Shown: piece after piece, positions 1 to 4,388 of the stretch | Layout: every line of letters starts with the position of its first letter | Numbering within the stretch: the first letter of the stretch is position 1 | Origin: JAWXCH01 sp034440595 | Lineage (GTDB): Bacteria; Planctomycetota; Planctomycetia; Pirellulales; JALHPA01 | Direction: 5' to 3' | Length of the DNA: 5,522 nucleotides | Assembly (NCBI GenBank): GCA_034440595.1 | Contig: JAWXCH010000008.1 | Location: 1-5,522 of the forward strand | Position numbers and translations under genes: made by a program | The notes under the pieces: model-generated | Seen by the model: only the letters and a program-made list of their open reading frames with translations | Told to the model about the DNA's origin: nothing | Databases searched by the model: none

Positions 1-494
1 GCCTAGCACTTGTGATCCACTTTGCCCGCTGGGGAGCAAATGATCCGACACTAAAGCGTCCTGATCAGGTCGACGCCACCAGCATGAATATCGGAATTGC
101 CCTGGCAAACTGGTTCAAGCGGGAAACGAAGCGGGTTTATGGGATTTTGGGTGAATCCAGGGAGGATCGGATTCGGCGGGAGTTGGTCGAGTGGATTGTT
201 AAGCATGGTGGAAAAGCAACTGCCCGAGAGCTTCAAATGGGCTATCGAGGATTGAGAGCAAAAGGCGCAGCCGAGGAGGCTTTGAGCGAGCTTGTGCGGG
301 ACGGGCTTGGATTTTGGAAAGACACACCGACCACCAAAAAGGGAGGACGCCCGACACGGTGTTTCCAGTTGAATTCGATGTCGCCTGTCAACGAAACCCC
401 ATTGAAAGCAGAGGAAAACAAGGGTTTCGTTGACGTTGACACTGCTGACGATCCTCAATCGCTTCCTCCAGAGAGCGACTGGTGGGAAGTATGA
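1..494 (+). CDS. DUF3987-like protein, C-terminal part (5' end outside window)
   Basis: The frame is open from the left edge (first full codon at base 3), so about 163 C-terminal residues are visible. The GTG at 12 is internal, not the start. The first visible stretch (LALVIHFARWGA, then VDATSMNIGIALANWFKRE) resembles the helical end of DUF3987 proteins, which carry an N-terminal primase/helicase-type ATPase in many mobile elements. Downstream, roughly from EDRIRRELVEWIVKHGG to the GGRPTRCFQL segment (about bases 162-371), the pattern of helices followed by a GGRP turn and a strand looks like a winged helix. An acidic, proline-containing tail ends in DWWEV. The likely role is replication of the element or DNA unwinding, inferred from family context. 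The ATPase motifs would lie upstream and cannot be checked here. The stop overlaps the next gene's start (ATGA at 491-494), implying translational coupling. Confidence 0.72.
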   Translation, partial: LALVIHFARWGANDPTLKRPDQVDATSMNIGIALANWFKRETKRVYGILGESREDRIRRELVEWIVKHGGKATARELQMGYRGLRAKGAAEEALSELVRDGLGFWKDTPTTKKGGRPTRCFQLNSMSPVNETPLKAEENKGFVDVDTADDPQSLPPESDWWEV

Positions 495-940
495 ACGCCA
501 CTGAACTCTGCAAGAACTTGGAACGGATCGGAATCCGACTCGAAGTGGTTGGTTCGCGACTGTGTTACCAGCCAAGATACCTGATGACCTCGGATCTACT
601 GGCCGAGCTACGAACTCACAAGAGCGAACTCATCCGACGACATCGCCTGGATCCGACGAAGTTGGGCCAGGCGCTGGAACCAGATGACTCAGAAAGCAGT
701 CGGTCTGGTGAAACCGAAAGTTCTTCCACCCGCGCGCTCGACACTCGTAGCCTCAGCGGGCTTTCCGATTGGACGGCCGACACAATCGAATTGAGCGAGT
801 TGCAACCCTGCTTAAAATGTCAGTCCCTCGAGCAATGGGAAAGTATCAGCGGATCCTGGCGGTGTCTGCACTGTGATCCACCTCGAAATCTCAAACATTG
901 TGTGCGGTCTAATCGGTACAACGGTCGAACAAATAATTGA
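491..940 (+). CDS. Small TubC_N-like / zinc-knuckle protein
   Basis: This gene encodes 149 residues. I chose the ATG at 491 because it forms the ATGA overlap with the upstream stop and has a purine-rich GGTGGGAAG just before it; an in-frame GTG at 482 would add three residues. Residues 1-50 (ATELCKNLERIGIRLEVVG, then LLAELRTHKSELIRR) match the pattern of the TubC N-terminal docking domain: a leading helix, a 'GI-L' strand, a short hairpin, then a helix ending in 'K-ELI'. Residues 60-100 are Ser/Glu-rich and probably flexible. Residues 107-128 hold Cys107-x2-Cys110 and Cys125-x2-Cys128, a likely zinc ribbon or knuckle. The TubC docking domain is known from NRPS/PKS assembly lines, where it mediates protein contacts. 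Its role in a mobile element is not known to me; a partner or DNA-binding accessory of the upstream replication protein is a guess. The next gene lies 44 bases downstream. Confidence 0.75.
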   Translation: MNATELCKNLERIGIRLEVVGSRLCYQPRYLMTSDLLAELRTHKSELIRRHRLDPTKLGQALEPDDSESSRSGETESSSTRALDTRSLSGLSDWTADTIELSELQPCLKCQSLEQWESISGSWRCLHCDPPRNLKHCVRSNRYNGRTNN

Positions 941-947
941 ACGTAAC

Positions 948-966
948 GCTGGACAAATTGTCCAGC
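948..966. promoter_or_regulatory. Perfect 19-bp palindrome, probable operator
   Basis: GCTGGACAAATTGTCCAGC is a perfect inverted repeat: two 9-bp arms around a single central A. It lies in the only gap of the left-hand gene set, 18 bases upstream of the XRE-type HTH gene. A one-base loop cannot form a normal terminator hairpin and no T-run follows, so a dimeric repressor site is the better reading. The obvious candidate binder is the XRE protein encoded next to it, giving autoregulation and control of the downstream integrase. The binding itself is inferred. Confidence 0.6.
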
Positions 967-978
967 TCAGGATAAAAC
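950..978 (+). promoter_or_regulatory. Candidate promoter for the XRE-integrase pair
   Basis: TGGACA at 950-955 matches the -35 consensus at 5 of 6 positions. It is followed after 17 bases by TAAAAC at 973-978, which matches the -10 consensus at 4 of 6. The -35 element lies inside the 19-bp palindrome, so a protein bound there would block it. A start site about 7 bases past the -10 would fall at the ATG at 985, making the transcript nearly leaderless. Planctomycete promoter rules are poorly known, so this is a weak call. Confidence 0.33.
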
Positions 979-984
979 TTAGGA

Positions 985-1215
985 ATGAGCACCAAAAAAC
1001 GAAAACCGATGACGGAGCAACTCCGCCAAGCGATCGATGACTCGGGCATCTCGCGGTATGAAATCGCGCGGCAAACCGGGATCGACGAAAGTGCCTTGGC
1101 GAAGTTCTATAACGGCCACCGAGGTATCTCGGCAAAGGCCCTCAATAAATTGGGCGATTTTTTAGACCTGCGGATTGTGTTAGGTCGACTGCCGGAATCA
1201 ACTAAAGGAGAATAG
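985..1215 (+). CDS. XRE-family helix-turn-helix regulator
   Basis: This gene encodes a 76-residue DNA-binding protein made almost only of an HTH domain. After a basic N-terminus (STKKRKP), residues 9-62 fit the five-helix XRE/Cro fold: helix 1 TEQLRQAIDDSG, helix 2 SRYEIARQTG (23-32), recognition helix DESALAKFYNGH (34-45), then AKALNKLGDFLDL. It probably binds as a dimer to the palindrome 18 bases upstream and regulates itself and the integrase gene, whose start lies two bases after this stop. The start at 985 is preceded closely by AGGA, so its Shine-Dalgarno spacing is poor. A later ATG at 1009 would remove eight residues but leave the HTH intact. Whether it represses or activates, and what induces it, cannot be seen. 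Confidence 0.85.
   Translation: MSTKKRKPMTEQLRQAIDDSGISRYEIARQTGIDESALAKFYNGHRGISAKALNKLGDFLDLRIVLGRLPESTKGE
1204..1210 (+). promoter_or_regulatory. Strong ribosome binding site of the integrase gene
   Basis: AAAGGAG, a near-perfect anti-Shine-Dalgarno match, lies inside the last codons of the XRE gene, 7 bases before the ATG at 1218. It fixes the integrase start and indicates translation from the same mRNA as the regulator. Confidence 0.7.
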
Positions 1216-1217
1216 CG

Positions 1218-2621
1218 ATGGCAAGTATCATAAAGCGTCCCGAAGGAAACAAGTGGATCCAGTTCGTGGATGGCGACGGGAGGCGGCAAACAGTGCGATT
1301 GGGACAAATGGACGTGAAGGGTGCGGAACAAGTTTGCACCAAGATTCAAGCACTGCTAGCGGTGAAGATGACCGGTGGAACATTCGACCGTGATTTGGCG
1401 GGTTGGCTAGCGAAAATTGACTCCAGCTTGCAAAACAAACTGGCGGCAGTCGGACTGTGTGAACCTCGCGAATCGGCCTTTTTGGAGCCGTTTATTAGGC
1501 AGTACGTTGAAGGCCGGACCGATGTGAAGCCAGCAACAAAGGAAGTCTGGCGGCAAGGAGAAAAGGGCCTGATCGACTTCTTCAGCGGCATGAAAGGGAT
1601 GGGGAACATAACACCTGGCGACGCTGACCGGTACAAGCTGCACCTGGTCGGTAAGGGGTTGGCCTCGATGACGGTTCGCAAACGCTTGCAGTTTGCCACA
1701 ATGATCTTTCGTGCCGCTTTGCGTCGTCGGTTGATTACAGAAAGCCCCTTTGCCGATGTTTCAGTGAAGGCGTCGATGCCGAACCGCGAACGATTCATTT
1801 CGGTAGTGGAAACCGAAGCGCTGATTAAAGCCTGTCCTAATCAGGACTGGAAAGCAATTGTGGCCCTGTCTCGCTATGGCGGATTGCGATGTCCGTCCGA
1901 AGTTCTCTCCCTGCGACGGCAGGACATCGACTGGGATGCCGGCAGGATCCTGGTGAGGTCACCCAAAACGGAACACCATCCTGGCAAGGAAAGCCGGACG
2001 ATTCCGCTCTTTCCCGAACTGCGGACGGTTCTTTCTGAGACGTTTCATCTTGCACCGGTCGGCGCGGTGTACGTGGTCGACGAACGAATGCGAGCGAGTT
2101 CACAGGGCAAGGCTGGTTGGCGAAACTGCAACCTGCGAACGCAGTTCGAGCGGATTATCCGCAACGCAGGTCTGACGCCGTGGCCCCGGCTGTTCCACAA
2201 CCTAAGAAGTTCTAGGCAAACGGAACTGGCCGAATGCTTCCCATCGCATGTTGTCTGCGGCTGGCTTGGCAACAGTGAGGATGTTGCTCGAAAACACTAT
2301 TTTCAAACGACGGATGAGCATTTTGATCGTGCTCAAAAGTCCTCTGCCGATGCGATGCAGAATTCGAAGCAGCAGCGGCCAGTCGAAACGGATATAACTG
2401 CTGGCAGCAAAACGAAAAACGTACAGTCCAAGGCGAAGCAGAATCCGAAGCAGTTGGGAGCCGTTTTGGGTCGCAGTGAGTCGCAAGCTAACTTGAAAAA
2501 AGTGAAAATTGCCGAGAGAAACAACACCCAGCGAAGTCCTGCGATATTAAAATCGGATGGGGTGGGATTCGAACCCACGGTAGAGTCACCCCTACAGCAG
2601 TTTTCAAGACTGCCGCCTTAG
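1218..2621 (+). CDS. Tyrosine recombinase (site-specific integrase)
   Basis: This gene encodes a 467-residue integrase that would catalyse integration and excision of the element at the adjacent tRNA-Ser. Residues 1-80 form an N-terminal arm-binding-like part (KRPEGNKWIQFVDGDGRRQ). Residues about 87-180 form the SAM-like core-binding domain. Residues about 190-375 form the catalytic domain. Visible catalytic residues are Arg224 (GGLRCPSE), Lys250 (SPKTEHH), His327 and Arg330 (LFHNLR), Trp349 in the His/Trp position (CGWLGNS), and the nucleophile Tyr361 (KHYFQTTDEHF), so the enzyme looks intact. About 106 residues follow the Tyr, far more than usual. They include a Lys/Gln/Ser-rich, probably disordered stretch (about 382-445). 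Residues 446-467 are encoded by the antisense strand of the tRNA gene (GVGFEPT is the reverse reading of the T-arm). The start is supported by AAAGGAG, and the XRE gene ends 2 bases upstream. No terminator is seen before the tRNA. Confidence 0.92.
   Translation: MASIIKRPEGNKWIQFVDGDGRRQTVRLGQMDVKGAEQVCTKIQALLAVKMTGGTFDRDLAGWLAKIDSSLQNKLAAVGLCEPRESAFLEPFIRQYVEGRTDVKPATKEVWRQGEKGLIDFFSGMKGMGNITPGDADRYKLHLVGKGLASMTVRKRLQFATMIFRAALRRRLITESPFADVSVKASMPNRERFISVVETEALIKACPNQDWKAIVALSRYGGLRCPSEVLSLRRQDIDWDAGRILVRSPKTEHHPGKESRTIPLFPELRTVLSETFHLAPVGAVYVVDERMRASSQGKAGWRNCNLRTQFERIIRNAGLTPWPRLFHNLRSSRQTELAECFPSHVVCGWLGNSEDVARKHYFQTTDEHFDRAQKSSADAMQNSKQQRPVETDITAGSKTKNVQSKAKQNPKQLGAVLGRSESQANLKKVKIAERNNTQRSPAILKSDGVGFEPTVESPLQQFSRLPP
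2554..2600. other. Presumed attachment site (att) in the tRNA 3' half
   Basis: Tyrosine recombinases of integrative elements commonly use the 3' half of a tRNA gene as attB. Here the integrase gene runs directly into the 3' end of tRNA-Ser, so one att junction should lie in the T-arm/acceptor region. The exact core can only be set by comparing with the second, partial tRNA copy expected at the far left end of the element, outside the window. The interval is therefore approximate. Confidence 0.45.
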
Positions 2622-2640
2622 ACCACTCGGCCACCCATCC
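2554..2640 (-). tRNA. tRNA-Ser (anticodon UGA)
   Basis: This is an 87-base class II tRNA. Read on the - strand it has a 7-bp acceptor stem (GGATGGG at the 5' end with CCCATCC), a D-arm closed by GCC/GGC, and an anticodon stem GCAGT/ACTGC around the loop CTTGAAA. The anticodon TGA lies at complement 2604-2606. A long variable arm contains GTAG/CTAC, and the T-arm is GTGGG-TTCGAAT-CCCAC. The discriminator base is G, as expected for serine. CCA is not encoded (ATT follows), so it must be added enzymatically. It reads UCA and possibly other UCN codons. All stems pair perfectly, so the gene appears functional despite the adjacent insertion, which is expected if the element carries in a copy of the 3' half. 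I found no convincing promoter upstream (2641-2700). Confidence 0.96.
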
Positions 2641-2691
2641 TACACTGGTTTTTACGATGTATCGTTCGTTTCGCTCGTTAAGCCCTTGGTA

Positions 2692-2767
2692 GTTGACACC
2701 TGTTTCGACACCCGGCGTGATATCGCCACAGGAAAGGCAATCCACTCGGCAGCAGTTAGGTGTCAAC
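2692..2767. repeat. 10-bp inverted repeat in the tRNA/ligase intergenic region
   Basis: GTTGACACCT at 2692-2701 and AGGTGTCAAC at 2758-2767 are exact reverse complements, separated by 56 bases. A third, partial copy of the core, GACACC, occurs at 2707-2712, 12 bases from the first. The surrounding 2641-2906 contains no gene I can support and no clear terminator for the leftward genes. The arms contain TTGACA in facing orientations, but I see no convincing -10 at the right spacing. The function is unknown. A pair of regulator sites is one option and chance is another. Confidence 0.35.
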
Positions 2768-2906
2768 CTGCTAAATGATAGAGCGACAATCGATAGCGGC
2801 AAATTCTACCAAGTCGGTCGAAATCGAGAAACCCATCAGGAAAGGCTAAATTTGCCCCCGATGCATTGAAGTTATGGATCGAACTAGCCGTTCACACTGA
2901 AGGTAA

Positions 2907-4388
2907 CTACGGCAGTTGGCCCAGGATCACCTTGCCAGAGGGAGTCTTGGGAAGAGCATCAAGCATCAGCACGGCGCTGGGTCGCTTGTAGTAAATCAGT
3001 TGACTGGCGCAGTATTCGCGAACGGTCTTATCGTCGATTCCTTGTTGTGCCACCACGGCAGCTTTGACAAATTGAGCCCCCGATGGCGAATTTCCTGCGT
3101 AGACCTTGACTTCGCGCACGCACTCCAGGCCCGCGATGACCTCTTCGACCTCGCTTGGGATCACTTTCATACCGCCGACATTGATCACCTCGGTGATGCG
3201 GCCGGAGAGGTGAATCGATCCATTGGGGTCGATGCGCGCCATGTCGCCGGTATTGAACCAGCCATTCTGCAGGGCCGATCGATCAAGCCCCCCTTCTCCC
3301 AAGTAGCCGGCCATCATCGAAGAGGAACGAATCCACAATGTCTGGATCTGCTCCTTGCCGTCCGACGGCACTGACCCGCGGAGACTGGCCTCCACATCTT
3401 GCATTGCAGCGCCCACGCATCCATTGCCAGAGCCGCCGGTGCGGTTGGCTGCGGCAATGGTGATTCCGCCGGTCTCTGTGGTTCCATACAGGGGGCGGAC
3501 GATCGTACCGGACTTGTCCTGGTATTTTTGCGCAACCCGCTCGGATAGCGGCGCGCCCGCCGCGAAGACGGTACGTGGCGAATTTTTGAGACGATCTCCC
3601 ACGCCGAACAGAATGACCTCGAGCATGGCCGGCACGGCGGGAAACACCGTCACGCCAGCCTCTGCAAAGGACTGAAATAGAAGTTGTGGCTTAAACTCCC
3701 GCATGGTGACGACTCTTGCGCCGCTGAGCATGGGGACCATGAAGCCCATCCCGTAGGCATAAGCGTGACTCATGGGTGACGTGACCACAATCGAATCGGT
3801 GTGGTCAATGCCGCTGGTTTGTATGTAGTGCTCAGCCTCGGCGACGGCCGCAGCACCCGGTCGCACGGCGATTTTGGGTACTCCCGTCGTGCCAGAAGTC
3901 TGATGGAGCGGAGTCGCTTCGGTAGCTGGAATCGTAGTGACAAACGCGGGTGCAGTCGTGTCGACCGCACCCCATTGGGCTGCAAGCCAAGGGTCGCATT
4001 CAATGGCGTTAACCACAGGACAGACCGCCAGCAAATCTTGCTGCGAATGGCGGTCACACACGATGTGCTTTGCACCGAATCGCATTGCGATGCGGCGTAG
4101 TTCTACTGGTGGTGTCAGAGCATGGGCCAGTACTGGCGAGGCTCCTCTCTCCAAGAGAGCCGTTAATACTGCAGGGAAGGACGCGCCGTTGCTAATGGCA
4201 AAAACAACCCGGTCGCCTGGCTCCAGCCGCAACGACCGCATTTGCCCAGCGAGCGAATCAATGCCAGCCTGCAATTGCGCAGCACTCACCCGAATACCGG
4301 TGTCTATTTCGATGAATCCGCCTCGATATCCCCGCACTGCCTCGATCAGGGGAGTCGGGCTGAGATCGACGCCTACTTCAGAGTGCAT
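2907..4388 (-). CDS. AMP-forming acyl-CoA synthetase / acid ligase (ANL superfamily)
   Basis: This gene encodes a 493-residue cytoplasmic enzyme expected to activate a carboxylic acid with ATP to an acyl-adenylate and pass it to CoA or a carrier-protein thiol. ANL motifs appear in order: the phosphate-binding loop HQTSGTTGVPK (162-172), A4-like SPMSHAYAYG (204-213), A5 YGTTETGG (301-308), A7 WFNTGDMARID with Asp382, the hinge region LSGRITEVINVGGMKVIPSEVE in two halves (394-415), and A10 PKTPSGK with catalytic Lys487. The set and the length are complete for a stand-alone ligase. There is no fused carrier or thioesterase domain. The substrate cannot be read from the sequence. The ATG at 4388 is preceded by GAGGA 9 bases upstream and lies inside the end of the aminotransferase gene (16-base overlap), so the two are probably translationally coupled and act in one pathway. 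It is the last gene of this leftward unit within the window; no clear terminator follows. Confidence 0.9.
   Translation of the reverse strand: MHSEVGVDLSPTPLIEAVRGYRGGFIEIDTGIRVSAAQLQAGIDSLAGQMRSLRLEPGDRVVFAISNGASFPAVLTALLERGASPVLAHALTPPVELRRIAMRFGAKHIVCDRHSQQDLLAVCPVVNAIECDPWLAAQWGAVDTTAPAFVTTIPATEATPLHQTSGTTGVPKIAVRPGAAAVAEAEHYIQTSGIDHTDSIVVTSPMSHAYAYGMGFMVPMLSGARVVTMREFKPQLLFQSFAEAGVTVFPAVPAMLEVILFGVGDRLKNSPRTVFAAGAPLSERVAQKYQDKSGTIVRPLYGTTETGGITIAAANRTGGSGNGCVGAAMQDVEASLRGSVPSDGKEQIQTLWIRSSSMMAGYLGEGGLDRSALQNGWFNTGDMARIDPNGSIHLSGRITEVINVGGMKVIPSEVEEVIAGLECVREVKVYAGNSPSGAQFVKAAVVAQQGIDDKTVREYCASQLIYYKRPSAVLMLDALPKTPSGKVILGQLP

Larger units (their letters stand above)
1..2600 (+). mobile_element. 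Right-hand end of an integrative element inserted at tRNA-Ser
   Basis: Four co-directional genes (DUF3987-like protein, TubC_N/zinc-knuckle protein, XRE regulator, tyrosine recombinase) end at the 3' end of a serine tRNA gene. The recombinase has all its catalytic residues and abuts the tRNA, which is how site-specific elements usually sit after recombining into a tRNA 3' half. The left end of the element is outside the window, so its size and cargo are unknown. The right boundary cannot be fixed to the base: it lies in the part of the tRNA shared by both att sites, somewhere between 2554 and roughly 2600. No phage structural, terminase or conjugation gene is visible, so calling it a prophage, satellite or integrative plasmid would be a guess. 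Confidence 0.65.

Noticed and set aside
51..575. Long - strand open frame opposite the DUF3987-like and TubC_N-like genes
   Set aside because: It is antisense to two convincing genes joined by an ATGA overlap, and its translation shows no recognisable domain.
11..881. TGTGATCCAC present twice (11-20 and 872-881)
   Set aside because: Both copies are inside coding sequence, in unrelated proteins and with no extended identity. Two copies of a 10-mer are not enough to call a repeat.
948..966. Palindrome read as a transcription terminator of the upstream gene
   Set aside because: A loop of one base cannot fold into a normal hairpin, the stem is not GC-rich, and no T-run follows. An operator fits better.
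2488..2802. Leftward open frame across the tRNA gene
   Set aside because: It reads through the whole tRNA on the tRNA sense strand (VAEWSKAAVLKTAV is a known tRNA-Ser read-through pattern), so it is not a protein gene.
2641..2906. Search for a terminator of the ligase operon and a promoter of tRNA-Ser
   Set aside because: Only a weak 4-bp hairpin (TTCA/TGAA) lies near the ligase stop, and no -35/-10 pair of acceptable spacing lies before the tRNA 5' end.
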